A DNA stretch of 64,000 nucleotides, taken from Adiantum capillus-veneris. Lineage: Eukaryota; Streptophyta; Polypodiopsida; Polypodiales; Pteridaceae. The notes beneath the pieces are model-generated. The model saw only the letters and a program-made list of their open reading frames with translations. It did not search any database and was not told where the DNA came from. The stretch lies in NCBI GenBank assembly GCA_014529385.2, contig CM043959.1, forward strand, positions 63,687,753 through 63,751,752, given 5' to 3'. Positions within the stretch are counted from its first letter, which is position 1; each line of letters begins with the position of its first letter. The position numbers were made by a program, and so were the translations under genes. Positions 31,521 to 43,702 of the stretch are shown here, in pieces.

Positions 31521-32666
31521 TATGAGAGGGATGAAAACACACACAGCACCTCTATAACGACCCGACACACACTCTAGGGAAGATACACACACACACACTA
31601 TGGGGCACCACTCAGCTTAGACAACACACCTGGCCGAGACAGGGAACACACCTCTGGAGTGAGAGGAGAGAGAGTATCCACTTGCCCACTGCACACAGAC
31701 ACACACACACACACACACACACCCAAAAAACTCAGCTCAAAAGAGGAGAATTTCTGATGTTTAGATACAATTGAGCTTGGGCCAACACGAATGGGGCAAA
31801 TAGCTCACACAATATGGGTAAAATAAGCCAGATACAATCACAAACTACAGCAGAAACTTCGCTCATAGGAGAAACTTACACAGAAAAACAGCAAGAAAAG
31901 AGTGAGTAATTTGGCAAACTCGACAGTGCCATCGCGTCCAGAACGGCCCAAAACCCCAGTCTACAATGTCAAAGTGCTCAAATCCGACCTCGGATGAGCA
32001 GTTTACGACCAAAACAGGCTCCAAAATGAGCAAAAACATAGCTGCGGCTGTTCCTCCTCTCTTCTCCACATTTTTTCTGGTCTTCTCTCAGTTTTTTCAG
32101 TTCCCACACTTAGCTTTATTACTTGGGCACCCTTGGCCTTTTAGATGACCTCAAACGGACCCCGAACAGGCCAAAAACTGACCTCGCAGTGCATAGTTGT
32201 CACCTTTTTTCATCATTCGCACACCTGGCACTCATCTTTTTTCCAATAATGCATCTCGCCACCACGTGAAGTGGCCCCAAAAAGTGGTCATAATGATTAC
32301 CTTTCTGCATAACTCTCACAAGAAAACACCCACGTTGTGTCGGTCCTCATCCGCTTCCAAATATTGACCTCGTTCGCCCTCCTGACGCCACTAGATGCCA
32401 TCTGACGCACCTGCTTACCTCATGTCGTCGACCCGCGGATAGCTTCCTCGAGAAGTTTTACACGCTATAAACTCCTCATTATTGTAGAAAAACACAGTGG
32501 TACTGGTAATAGTGAAAATCGATGCACTATGTACACCCTGTCATACTTGTACACATATGGGCCCCACATAACCACCTGACTAAGGAAAATGGGCAATCCT
32601 TTATTTGATGCACCATGCATGTGTATGTACATATGCGCAATCCCTTGCTCCAAAAAACTCGTGACA
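31521..32666 (-). repeat. 3' LTR of the Tat-like element
   Basis: Aligns with 39124-40265 over its whole length with scattered substitutions and small indels. It includes (CA)n tracts near 31577-31597 and 31698-31722. The minus strand shows GGATAGGGGATGGGC (about 32670-32690) just inside, the probable purine tract. Confidence 0.9.
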
Positions 32667-32694
32667 TAATTTGCCCATCCCCTATCCTGCTAGA

Positions 32695-34110
32695 TCATTC
32701 ATGATCAGCAGCAGCAAAGAGAGATATGAGACTCGCCGCATCACAGGTCTCCTCATCCCTCACCAACACTGCTTGATCCACAGACAGCTCATCTTGCTCC
32801 ACCATCATCAATCTAGCATGATACAATTTAAGACGCAACCCATTTACCCTTGACTTATGTAGAACACCATCCAGGTTAGCCAGCTGATATGTGCCATTTG
32901 GAAAACACTCCACTACCTTGAAAGGGCCTTCCCACTTAATTTGAAACTTCTTTTGGAAGGTGTTGTCCAGCTTACTGTTGTAGCGCAAAACCAAGTCATG
33001 TTTCTTGATACCCTTACTTTTGACCTTTTCATTTATCTTTGCCAAAGCCTTATCCTGCATCTGCCCATAATGCTCCAATGCGCTCATCCTATCCAACTGG
33101 ACCTCTTGTAACTGCAAGAGCCTCTCTTTGAATGCATCACTAGGTGGCCCAAGCAACTTCTCTAACATCTTGACTGCAGGCAACTCTACCTCCACAGGCA
33201 ATAGTGCTTCCTTTCCATACACCAAATGAAATGGAGTAAAGCCTGTACCTGTCTTCACCGAAGTACGGTAAGCCCATAATGCACTAGGCAATTCCAAATC
33301 CCAATTCTTTCCTTGGTGCTCTGTCACTTTAGAAAGAATTTGTACCAACTCACCATTGAATCTTTCATTTAAGCCATTACACTGTGGGTAATAAGGAGTG
33401 GCATGCTGGTGCTTAATCTTCATCTTTGTGCATAAGAAGTCTAGCAGTTTAGCTCTAAATCCTGGCCCCTTATCTGAAAGTAGCTCTAATGGCACCCCAA
33501 GCTTGCAACATATTTCATCATACACAAATTTTGCCACATCCTTTGCAGTGATCTATTTTACTGTTATAGCCTCTGCCCATCTAGAAAGATAGTCCACTGC
33601 CGTCAAAATATAGCTTTTGTCCCTGCTTGTGATAGGTAACGGGCCTATTGCATCAATCCCCCATTTTTCAAACACATCAAACGCCATAATGGTTTTTCGT
33701 AGCTCTGGCTTCAACACTCTCTTCCCAAATGCTTGACACCTATTGCAAGACCTACACCAATGGTGAACATCCTTGTGCAAACTAGGCCATACATACCCCT
33801 CTTGCAAAATCTTATGCAAGGTGATCTTTAGAGCAAAATGGCCACCACATGCGCCTTCATGATTCTCTTCCAACACTCTGTAAAGCTCCTCCCGCCAAGG
33901 TACACGTCTCAGCACGAGATCAGCCCCTTTCATGTATAAGACATCACCAATCAATTTGTACCTGTATTCTCTACGCACAAAGCCATACTTCTTAGACTTC
34001 TGAATCTCCTTTGGAATGATTCCTGTTAGCAAAAACTCCTCTTCTTGAGCCAAACTTTCCCGGCCATGATAAAGAGGTAAATTGTTCCTCAACACGAATA
34101 GCTCCCCAAT
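32695..34110 (-). pseudogene. Integrase of the Tat-like element
   Basis: Zinc module HEGACGGHFALKITLHKIL...HHWCRSCNRCQ (H-H-C-C) near 33730-33870, then KWGIDAIGPLP (first Asp), AVDYLSRWAEA, a stop at about 33550, and in the next block LELLSDKGPGFRAKLLDFL (second Asp) and YYPQCNGLNERFNGELVQIL (the catalytic Glu, in NER where most elements have VER). The C-terminus has DLVLRYNSKLDN...FQIKWEGPFKVVECFPNGTY, a GPF/Y module typical of gypsy integrases; no chromodomain follows. Strand transfer of the cDNA into chromosomes would be its role. The single stop would cut the enzyme in two. Confidence 0.9.
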
Positions 34111-34485
34111 CATGCCTTGAGCTGCTTCATGTGCCTCTCCATTTAGAGCACGTTCAATGTGTCTGATGCTCCATGCTTCGAACTTTTTTAACAGGCCTTT
34201 AATTCTGAAGCACATTTCCTTCAATGAGGTGTTCTTGCTCTTCCACACACCCAGCACTTGCTTCACCACTAGCAAGGCATCACCTTTTATGCTCAACCTT
34301 TGAACCCCATGCTTCAAACAAATGTGTAATCCGGCTTCCAATGTAGCATATTCAGCCTCATTGTTACTATGCGCATCCAATTTGAACCCTCTCTTGCATA
34401 CTAGCTTCCCCTCTGGATCATAAAGTGCTATAGCCCCTGAAGCTGCATCATGGCTCTTTCTGTATGAACCATCAAAGAACAACAC
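34110..34485 (-). pseudogene. Second (archaeal-like) RNase H domain
   Basis: Begins VLFFDGSYRKSHDAASGAIA (first Asp), continues SNNEAEYATLEAGLHICL (Glu) and IKGDALLVVKQVLG (second Asp), and ends HIERALNGEAHEAA. This is the RNase HI fold found in plant Tat/Ogre/Retand elements, additional to the ordinary retroviral-type domain upstream. In the last motif the fourth acidic residue (usually Asp in N-x-x-A-D) is replaced: NGEAHEAA has His there, so activity may be reduced. Confidence 0.88.
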
Positions 34486-35256
34486 ATGTGCATTGTTGAT
34501 CTGTGGCACTTCTTCAACTACCTTTCTCACCACCTCTTCCTTAACAATAAGGGGATTCTCCTTGTAGGTCAACAAATCAGCTAGGGTAGCCCTTGTACTA
34601 TCTTCCACTAGAAAAGAGAACTCAAACTCTTGCAGCTCAATTACCCATTTCTTGACCACATTTGACATGTTAATACCATTAATTAACTGTGGCAAAAATT
34701 CATAACTCGTCAAGAAAACAAAAGGCCGTGGTAGCAAGTAATGACGAAATCGTCGACAAGTAAATATTACACTGGCCATCACTAGCTCTACTTCCGATAA
34801 CTTTCTCTCCGCTACCAACTTCACTCGGCTTGCACAATACACTGGCCTCATATAATGGCTGCCCTTCCCCTTTTGCAATAGCATGGCTCCAATGGCATCA
34901 TCCCCTACTGATGGATTTACATAAAAAACTTTCTCCCAATCAGGAGCCTACATGGCTGACAACCCCCCTAACACCTCTTTCACCTCTTGAAACACTTCTT
35001 CACACTTGTCATCCCATTGCAATGGATCATGCTTTGCCACTTGCTGTAATGGATAAAGAAGCTGCGAAGACAATGGAATAAACCGTGCCATGTACTTCAC
35101 TTTGTGTATAAAGGTTGCCAATTGCTTCGTACTCATAGGTGATGGAAGAAGAATAATAGACTTCACCTTATCTGGATCAGCCTCAATGCCATTTTCTGAG
35201 ACTTCACCCTTGGTTGTGCTAGATGACATTTCTTTGGATTTAGTTGTCCTCCACAT
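34486..35256 (-). pseudogene. RT connection and first RNase H
   Basis: 35256-34948 reads IEADPDKVKSIILLPSPMST, KVKYMARFIPLSSQLLYPL, LQWDDKCEEVFQEVKEVL (connection). One stop follows near 34950, then APDWEKVFYVNPS and GAMLLQKGKGSHYMRPVYCA, LSEVELVMASVIFTCRRFRH (gypsy RNase H; the usual E-x-E is SEVELV) and FVFLTSYEFL. The frame differs from the RT frame to the right, giving a frameshift within 35163-35256. Confidence 0.85.
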
Positions 35257-36203
35257 TCATCATATCGAGCCAATACCATCTGCAGCTTCTCATGGTGATC
35301 AGCCCTACTACTATAGACACAGAAGTCATCCATAAAAGCTTTAACACAACTACCAATGAATGGTTCCAACACCCAATTTGCTCTCTCTTGATAGAAGGAA
35401 GGTCCATTTGACAACCCAAATGGCAATACTGTATAGCAATAGCAGCCCCATGGCGTAATAAAAGTTGTCTTTGTGCGGTCTTTAAGAGAAATCTTCAATT
35501 GAAAATAGCCTGAAAAACCATCACACACACTGTACCTCTCATAACCTGCCACTGAATCCAAGATCTGATCGATGAATGGAAGAGGATATGGGTTCTTCTT
35601 AGTGGCTGCGTTTAAGGGTTTAAAATCTACACAAATTCTCCACTTCCCATCCTTCTTTGGACTGACTACAACTGGACTCACCCATTCTGTGGTCTCCACT
35701 GGAACTATGAACCTTGCCTTCAATAACTTGTCCACCTCTTCTCGCAAGGCTTCCATTTCCTCTTGACCCATCCTTCTTAGCCTTTGCCGCACTGGCTTAG
35801 CACCTTCTTTCAGCTCTATATGCATGTCTTCGCCCTTGAACCCTCTGATCTCTTCATATGAAGTAATGAAAAAATCAGGAAAACTAGCCAGCATGTGCAA
35901 ATATATATCCTTCTCCATAGTTGAGAGGTCTCCACTGATCATTTGTGTCATCAATTCCTGCTTCTTTGACAACTCAACCTTGGTTTGCATCAGCCCTTCA
36001 ATCACTTCATAAGGCCCTTCACTTTCATCTTCAACCTCATTCGCAAATGCAACTAAACCAATCTCCTGGATTTCTTTGTCCATCAAAAGAAATGCAACAT
36101 CAGCATCCTCATCATTGCTGGTAGTCCTATCACTGTCCTCATCTGTCACCGTGGAAGAGTCTTCATCACTAGACTCATCCTCATCTTCATAAAGCTCCTC
36201 TAA
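35163..36203 (-). pseudogene. Reverse transcriptase of the Tat-like element
   Basis: After an acidic linker (DEDSDRTTSNDEDAD) come RQRLRRMGQEEMEALREEVD, WVSPVVVSPKKDGKWRICVD, LPFIDQILDSVAGYERYSVC, DGFSGYFQLKISLKDRTKTT, WGCYCYTVLPFGLSNGPSFY and the catalytic VKAFMDDFCVYSS. The box is F-M-D-D. The phrases GCYCYTVLPFGLSNGPSFY and FMDDFCVYS differ from the FLDD/NAPATF style of the chromodomain copies and help separate the lineages. It ends by shifting frame near 35170. Confidence 0.9.
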
Positions 36204-36705
36204 TCATTTCCTTGTGTCCATATTATAAAGCTTCTTGGTACCTGTCTTTCCATAGAGGCTAATCGTACCATGTCGCCAATCTTGAACAGCTCCCACTGCA
36301 CGTAACCATGGTCTGCCCAGTATAATAGGATATGCTCCCAACCCTGCTGGCATCACATGAAAATCAACCACTGCCTTTGCATCATATGCCTCCACTTCTA
36401 AGCTCTTTACAACACCCAAGCATTTTACTTTTTGATGGTTTGCTAATCTGATCCGAAACCCTGACACCCCAGCCATTGTGAGACCCATCTTCTCAACGCA
36501 TGAGTGTGTTATGACACATATTTGGGCTCCGCCATCCACATAACCTTGTCCCAAATTTTTCCTTTTATGCCACACATCTACTATTGGACAAATGTCTGGT
36601 AGCTCATCCATTGCCAACACCTTTACTGAACCTCTCTCTGGCTCTTTCTCCATTGGGTTAACCATCCTCTTCCACTGTCGCTTTAGCTTAGGCACCATCT
36701 CTATA
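36204..36705 (-). pseudogene. Aspartic protease of the Tat-like element
   Basis: Active-site region GYVDGGAQICVITHSCVEKM, then GAYPIILGRPWLRAVGA. The triplet is D-G-G instead of D-S/T-G, a variant also seen in other gypsy proteases. A TAG separates it from gag (36706-36708) and another stop from RT (36203-36205). Confidence 0.82.
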
Positions 36706-38030
36706 AGCTACCCAAAAGTAACATCTGCCTTCGTTCTCGTCAGATCCTCCCTCAAGTCATAGCTTAATTGCCCATCCCCTAGTGGAAAATCTGAAACATG
36801 AAACTTTCGACGAGCTCTCCTTTTCCTCTTGGCCTTGACATCCTCGCCTTCATGGCTCTTTCCTTTCTTCTTACTAGGACCTGGGGCACTTCTTCCTTCC
36901 TTTTCCTCTGTGGTCCTCTTCCCAATAGGCATCACTAATGTATCCTCTAGCTTTGATGCCTTCTCTAAGGTGACTAAACTTTGCACTTTTGTCTTTCCCT
37001 TTTCCTCTTGGGTCAGTCCACCGGTTCCTTCGTCTCCCTTCATTTCGATGCCATAATCATTTGACCTAGTTAGCACCTGTCTTGGCAATGGATACATGTC
37101 TCCCCCCATCCTTGGTGGCTTATCACATTGCGGGCTGATGTGACCCAACTCTCCACAATTATAACATGTGGGCGTCTGCCTCCAAAACCTACCATTGCTT
37201 TGTCCAACACCATTCCTAGGCCTTTCTTCACCTCCTTGCTGATTTGCAAACCTCCCTCGACCTCGATTATTTCCCAATTGACCTAGCATGTTTAGGCTGA
37301 GATTCTTCATCAAATCTACCATTTGCCTCATGTCTTGCCTTAGTCCATCATCTTGCACTGCTGTAGTGACCACTACTGGCATAACCTGAGTAGTAACAGG
37401 AACCACTAGTTCATGATGAAGCACTGACATCCACCCTTGTAAAGACTCTATAGGCTGAAATTCAGACCTCATTGGCAAAGACTCCACCCCTAACTGGCTC
37501 ATTTTCTTCAGCTTCCACTCTTTGTTCCTTGCTACCTCTAGTGCATCCTCATATGTCCTAGGCTTCTTTAGCTCCACTCTCCAACGTATATTCTCCCAAA
37601 GACCGGCCAAGAACCTGTCCTTCTTCATCATGTCAGGCGGGGGTACCTGTGGTGCTAAAGCCTTGCACATTTGCTCCCATGCCAATGAAAACTTACGTAT
37701 GTACGCATCTACTGGCTCACCTTCCTTTTGCACCAAAGCCTGTACTTCTTGCCACACCTTGTCAGGATCTTCTATCTTCACAAACTCCACTTCCAACCCA
37801 TGTCGTAGATTGTCCCAACTCAACCTTACAGGTGGATCAGCCACATGCAACTCCTCTTCAAATGCTTTAGACCAAACTCGTGCATCACTCTTCAAACAAA
37901 TTTGGAGAAGGCGTAACATTTGCGTAGGGTCATGAATCTAGTTGCTAATGCAGGCAACCTCCATCTTTTCCAAAAATTCTTCCACATCTTCATCACTTCT
38001 TCCATGAAACTCGGGATAAGAGAAAGCCAT
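36706..38030 (-). pseudogene. Gag of the Tat-like element
   Basis: The best start is ATG at 38030, reading MAFSYPEFHGRSDEDVEEFL; a TAG at 37938-37940 then interrupts it, and the long open part begins MLRLLQICLKSDARVWSKAF. The gag core shows DLVWQEVQALVQKEGEPVDA-like helices (DPDKVWQEVQALVQKEGEPV) and RFLAGLWENIRWRVELKKP. A zinc knuckle CYNCGELGHISPQC lies near 37125-37170. The tail is strongly basic (KKKGKSHEGEDVKAKRKRRA), possibly for nucleic-acid binding. Confidence 0.88.
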
Positions 38031-39103
38031 GGTTACCCAAATTATGATGCTTTGAGAACCCCTTCGAACACACGTGCAAGAACCCAAAACTTTTCACTAC
38101 CCAATCCCGAGAAACTTCAATGGAGCTCAACTTTAGATAAGGACAAACACATGCACATCAAATGAGTTTTCATTGTTAATCATCGGAATGACAACAGGCA
38201 AAGGACATTCCAGGATCTCTCTCAATCTTCTTGGCCCAAACATAAAGACTATGCGCTGCAGGAAAAAGATCTTCCTGGACACATGAACATTAATCTGAAT
38301 TCTTTGAGTTAAATGAAAAGGAGTGAACTGAGGGCCATTTTGATCATCCATTAAAGCCAACCATGAAGCTCCCAAGAAGGCACACCTAACTCAACGTCTG
38401 ATTTTGCCAAAATTTCAGCAGCATAACAGCATAAATGGCTCAAAATACCAAAAAACTAGCCATCATAACTTGGGAAAATTTCGACAGAGTTTCCCCAGAA
38501 GTAGAGCAGTAGGAACCCAAAATATAGACTGTCTATGTATGCATAAACTGTCACCAATAGAACCCGAGCATCAAGTAGGACTCACTGGTACATAGCCTAT
38601 GGCGAGGTCACAAAAAGGGTGCTCCAACTACCTGTATCACCGAAAGGATCTCCACATTTGAGAATCCCCCAGCTCAATAAAAACCTCACGCTATCGACCC
38701 TCACACGAAGGCTAATGCAAATCGCATATAGTCAAGTCTCAGAAATGACTATCTTCCAGACCAAGTCTCAGAAATGGCTGGGACTGCCAAATACAACCAA
38801 GTATGGCTCCACAAATACATACAATGGCAGTTTCCACAAGTAACGTACAATCCAGCAGACAATGCGCTTAAATAGGCGCCAAGTGATGCATTCCCACAAC
38901 AACTGCAAGTGACATCACTGCTAGTATATCACTGTACTCCAGCTACCTGTACCTGTATGAATCACCTGTACCTGTACCTGTACCTGTACCTGTCCCTGTA
39001 ACCTGTAACCTGTAACCTGTAATCTGTAATCTGCAACCTGCAACCTGTAATCCCAAAGCTCAAAGCTCGAAGCTCGAAGCAGAAGGTACTCGAAGAAGAT
39101 CCT
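38031..39103 (-). other. Leader between primer site and gag, with short-unit repeats
   Basis: About 1 kb without a coding signal. At 38938-39055 the plus strand holds CTGTAC hexamers that pass into CTGTAAC heptamers and AATCTGT/CAACCTG variants, then AAAGCTC/GAAGCTC repeats to 39080. Confidence 0.75.
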
Positions 39104-39123
39104 CAGTGCGGGCACCAAAAGAA
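39104..39123 (-). promoter_or_regulatory. Primer-binding site candidate of the Tat-like element
   Basis: Minus strand after the LTR end CACA reads TTCTTTTGGTGCCCGCACTG. TTTGGTGCCCGCAC has the TGG start and GC-rich body of a tRNA complement, but I cannot name the tRNA. Confidence 0.5.
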
Positions 39124-40265
39124 TGTGAGCGGGATGAAAACACACACAGCGCCTCTATAATGACCCGACACACACTCTTGGGAAGATACACACACACACT
39201 ATGGGGCACCACTCGGCTTAGACAACACACCTGGCCGAGACAGGGAACACACCTCTGGAGTGAGAGGAGAGAGAGTATCCACTTGCCCACTCCACACAGA
39301 CACACACACACACACACACCCCCAAAAAACTCAGCTCAAAAGAGGAGAATTTCTGATGTTTAGATACAATTGAGCTTGGGCCAACACGAATGGGGCAAAT
39401 AGCTCACACAATATGGGTAAAATAAGCCAGATACAATCACAAACTAGAGAAGAAACTTCGCTCATAGGAGAAACTTACACAGAAAAACAACAGGAAAATA
39501 TTGAGGAATTTGGCAAAATGGACAGCGCCATCGCGTCCGGAAAGGCCCAAAACCCCAGTCTACAATGTCAAAGTGCTCAAATCCGACCTCGGATGAGCAG
39601 TTTACGGCCAAAGCAGGCTCCAAAATGAGCAAAAACATAGCTACAGCTGTTCCTCCTCTCTTCTCCACGTTTTTTCTGTTCTTCTCTCAGTTTTTTCAGT
39701 TCCCACACTTAGCTTTATTACTTGGGCACCCTTGGCCTTTTAGATGACCTCAAACAGACCCCGAACAGGCCAAAAACTGACCTCGCAGTGCATACTTGTC
39801 ACCTTTTTTCATCATTCGCACACCTAGCACTCATCTTTTTTCCAATAATGCATCTCTCCACCACGTGAAGTGGCCCCAAAAATTGGTCCTAATGATGACC
39901 TTTCTGCATAACTCTCACAAGAAAACACCCACGTTGTGTCCGTCCTCATCCGCGTGCAAATATTGACCTCGTTCGCCCTCCTCCCGCCACTAGATGCCAT
40001 CTGACGCACCTGCTTACCTCATGTCGTCGACCCGCGGATAGCTTCCTCGAGAAGTTTTACACGCTATAAACTCCTCATTATTGTAGAAAAACACAGTGGT
40101 ACTGGTAATAGTGAAAATCGATGCACTATGTACACCCTGTCCTACTTGTACACATGTGGGCCCCACATAACCACCTGGCTAAGGAAAATGGGCAATCCTT
40201 TATTTGATGCACCATGCATGTGTATGTACATATGCGCAATCCCTTGCTCCAAAAAACTCCTGACA
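39124..40265 (-). repeat. 5' LTR of the Tat-like element
   Basis: TGTGAGCGGGATG...CTCCTGACA, partner of 31521-32666. Microsatellite (CA)n tracts differ in length between the two copies. Confidence 0.9.
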
Positions 40266-40304
40266 ACGTGATAGGTTACATTTTTATTAGGTGACCTCCC
40301 CGAG
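40266..40304. mobile_element. hAT-type MITE copy A, right portion
   Basis: Ends GTGACCTCCCCGAG, the inverse of the left end at 31309 with small differences, and is followed by TGTGCTAC (40305-40312), the second copy of the 8-bp target duplication. Confidence 0.88.
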
Positions 40305-40312
40305 TGTGCTAC

Positions 40313-40409
40313 AAAATCAACCCGTCCATTCATGCTATTGTGCTCATCCAACCTCTCAATATAGGCCTTGTCTTGTTCAATCTTTTCTTTGCCAAGTTTC
40401 TTGTCACGT
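40313..40409 (-). pseudogene. Degenerate gene of unknown family, 5' part
   Basis: Reads DKKLGKEKIEQDKAYIERLD followed by EHNSMNGRVDF, a charged coiled-coil-like stretch, directly up to the MITE target site. Removing MITE plus one target copy puts this in frame with VAQHAKNLDG at 31308. The gene is cut on its 5' side by the LTR at 40410. Confidence 0.55.
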
Positions 40410-42444
40410 TGTCGAGAAAATTGCGGTCTTGCCAGGAAAGCACCGGGCTTATGGCTGTGAGAGTTTGTGAGAGAACTCAACAAAAACTATATGAAGGAGT
40501 TAAACCATAGATGCCATGAAGACTAGGGTTTGGAAAGAAGTGCAATCAAAGAAGACTCACTCTTTCTCTCTTGCACTCACACACACAAAGAAAGAACACA
40601 AAAGAGAATGTCAAAACAATACGAACATAAAAACATCAAGGCTATGGTCATATCGTATCATGGGTAATATGAAAGGGTTAATAGATGAGTTAATGGAATT
40701 CAATCTTGACTGACCAAATAGCCTGCTACGAATTGTTCTTTGGAATTGTAGTTTTGTGCTTACCATAATATATATATTTTGTCTAGTGATTGGGATTAAT
40801 TGTGTGTACAAATCCTCTTGGTTCATAGCAAGATAACTACGCTTACGTCAAAAGAAAATTTATAGTTTATGAGAGGTAGTATGATGGGATCCGGTGATAG
40901 AAGTATTTCATTAAGCCTTTCTGGGCCAAAGAGAAACACTATACGTTGTTGAAAGTGTATTTTTCGGCTAATCCATACGTTAATTCTAATAGATCGTACA
41001 GAGTGAAAGCGATAGAAATGATCATCATGTGGGTTATTCATCTAGGATAGTATGTGAGAAATGTAGATATGAGAGAAGTGAAGAGATGAGAAGTTTCCCT
41101 CCCAAGCCCTATTCTTGCCCGTAGGCAATAAGGATATTGCGGAGAGAGATGTACCTGTAGAAAAGAGAACCTAGAATTTGCAGAGAGGATGAATTACTAA
41201 GAATGAGAGAGATAGGTTTGGTTAAGGAGATGAGATTAGATACATATATATATATTTATATATATATATATATATATATGTCAGATTAGAGATGAAAAAT
41301 AAAACAACAAGAAATCAAGAAAACATCAATGTAGAACACATCTTACTTGACAAACCCTTCGGCACCATTATTGATGGAGAGAGAAGAAGAGGGGAGCACT
41401 TCTCTTTGATTGATACTCCAAGTACAACACCTTCTTTGATTAGAGTTGATCTTCCAAGGATAGCGTACAAGAATGGCTAGTCTCCCTCTAGGAGAAAGTG
41501 TAGGCTTGGGCTTATGTTAATGGGGCTAAGTACAATTAGGCATTACTACTCACTCCCTCAAGAATTCCTCTCATCAATGGCTTGAATGCTTGAGTTTTTT
41601 TTCAAGGAGGAAGAAGTCCCCTTTTATAGGTGAAGGGAATTCCCAAGGGTTTACACAAGAAGAGAGGAGCCAGTGTGAATAGGAATTGGAAAAGTTGAAA
41701 ATGAGCTGTCCCTGCATGATGTGGGCAGACTGGGGTCCAGTATTTTGATCATATCTCCTCAACCGTGACTCCAAATAAAAAAGTAAAAATATGGGCAGAA
41801 ACTTCAGCTCATTAGCTACGGTTTTCTTTTATAAATCATTTTCCAATTCGGATTGGAACCTTGTGTAGAAAATTCATCAAAATAGGGTCTATTTCTGGCA
41901 GCAAAAGTCTTCCCGTGGTCCCCTTACCCTAGACTTTCATTTAATTCCAAAGGACACCTCATTCCATATGAAAGCATGACATTGCTCCTTGACAAAGTTT
42001 TGTAATCATGCTTGCAATAATACATTAAAATAAGTGTATCTTTGAAATCATGCCACCTAGTGTCCCACTAGGATTTGATTCCCTCCTAGTAGCTATTTAA
42101 AAAGAAATATAAGAAAAGTACATAGAATATATATATATTGGATTTTATCCTAGATATAGGATCTAGCTAGGGTGTGAGATGATAATGAAATAGTAGAAAT
42201 AAAGAATCAATCCTTTTTGCCCCAAGTTAAAGAGGCGGAGCTATTGATGCTTTTCCCATAAAATTTTCTGATGGTAAAGTAAGGATAGGTTACCCTTGAG
42301 AAAAATAATAGGATGAGATAGAAAGCTTATTATTATACTTAAATATGTATATGTACATTATAGGAAAGATAATTATGTATCTAAAAAGTTACAAGATAGA
42401 TCTTGTAGCATGCGTTCCCACTATGTACGTGTCACAGCACGACA
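40410..42444 (-). repeat. 3' LTR, 2035 bp
   Basis: Near-identical to 48447-50482, including a (TA)n tract at 41243-41279. The inner boundary is set by the purine tract GAGGGGGTGGA on the minus strand (42445-42455). Confidence 0.92.
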
Positions 42445-42502
42445 TCCACCCCCTCTAAACCAGCACATCCTCCGGTATGTGCCACATTATTTCTTTGTAA
42501 GA

Positions 42503-43702
42503 TCAGACCTCTTGTACATCTTCCTTGATTTCTTCTTTACTGGATGATTCCAAAGCTTCATCTTCACTTTGATCTTTACCTGTGGTTTGCTCTTCTTCCT
42601 CATCAACATCTTCTGGATCATTGTCTCCTCTTCTCTTAAACATTTTGATCCTTTTTCCTGCAATGGGAATCTTTACTTCTATACTATCTAGTTCAAACAA
42701 GCTGTAAGTAGCATTTTCATGCACATGCATTGCAACGTACGGTCCAAACCATCTTTTTGAAAACTTACGCATGACTGTGTGCTCATTATCAAGGCTACTA
42801 TCATACACCAAAACCCAGTCACCTTTGTCAATTGCTTTGCTCCTGAGTCGATGTCGCTTATCAAAGTAGTCCTTGTTTTTCAACCTTGCATTTTTGAGTC
42901 GTTCTTTTGCAGCTTCAATGTCTCCAGGTCTTCTCTCTAGCTGCCTTATACGCAGTGCAAGGAGATCTTCCCAGCTAAGCCCCTCTTGCCAAGGTAGTAC
43001 ATTCCATGTGGGAATTGTATCTTCAATTGGCATCACTAGCTTTTGACCATACATTAGCTCCGCAGGCATGTAGCCAGTTACTGAGCTATGTGTTGTACGA
43101 TCAGCCCATAAAGCATATGGTAACAATTTTGGCCACTCACCAACTCTTCCTTCGCAAGCCTTGGCCAAAGCTTTGATGATAGGAGGATTCCCTCTTTCAC
43201 TCTTTCCATTGCCTTCAGGGTTGTAAGCTGTAGTAAGAGAAAGCTTGATTCCTAATCTAGAAAAGAACTCCCTTGCTTCTTCGGCATCCAGTTCACCTCT
43301 ATCTGCAGTGATTTTTCCCACACAACCATAACGGCAAATCACCTCATCAAGAAGGAATTTGCACACAGCTTCTGTGGTTTTAGCTCTTAATGCTCTTCCT
43401 TCAACCTGGTTAGTTAGGTCCTCTCGTGCAAGAACCAAGTATCTCATCTTCCAGAGTCCTAGAGGCATTGTGACTAGATCCACAACCCATTTATAGTGCA
43501 TGGCTAGTGGATATGTAGGGTGCAATCCATCACGATGTCGGACATTTGAATACATTTGACAAGTTACACATGACTCTACAAATTGAGATACATCTTTATA
43601 CATACCCTTCCACCAGTATTTTTCTTTCAACTTGGAGAAGGTTGCCCACACACCCCTGTGTCCAGCCCATAGACTCTCATGAAACTCTTGCATGAGCTTT
43701 AC
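42503..43702 (-). pseudogene. Integrase of the 10-kb gypsy element
   Basis: 396 open codons. Zinc module HESLWAGHRGVWATFSKLKE...ESCVTC (H-H-C-C), first Asp in YKWVVDLVTMPLG, second in GKITADRGELDAEEAREFFS, and Glu in YNPEGNGKSERGNPPIIKAL. Compared with usual gypsy integrases, SDNGSEF is replaced by ADRGELDA. The C-terminus has DKGDWVLVYDSSLDN...FSKRWFGPYVAMHVHENATY (GPY module) and an acidic tail of E/D repeats; no chromodomain. A TAA at 43703 separates it from the RNase H tail upstream. Confidence 0.9.

Larger units (their letters stand above)
31521..40265 (-). mobile_element. Tat-like Ty3/gypsy element with dual RNase H
   Basis: LTRs of about 1.14 kb at 31521-32666 and 39124-40265, flanked by ACGT (31517-31520 and 40266-40269; a fifth base does not match). 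Interior order on the minus strand: primer site, leader with a short-unit repeat, gag, protease, RT, RNase H, a second RNase H of the archaeal-like type, integrase, purine tract. A second RNase H between the first one and integrase defines the Tat group of plant gypsy elements. In-frame stops at about 33550, 36203, 36706 and 37938, a stop near 34950 and a frameshift near 35160-35256 make it defective, although the LTRs remain very similar. It inserted into the hAT MITE. Confidence 0.92.

Noticed and set aside
32465-32853. Short ORFs in the Tat-like LTR and its edge
   Set aside because: Repeated at the partner LTR and without domains; LTR sequence only.
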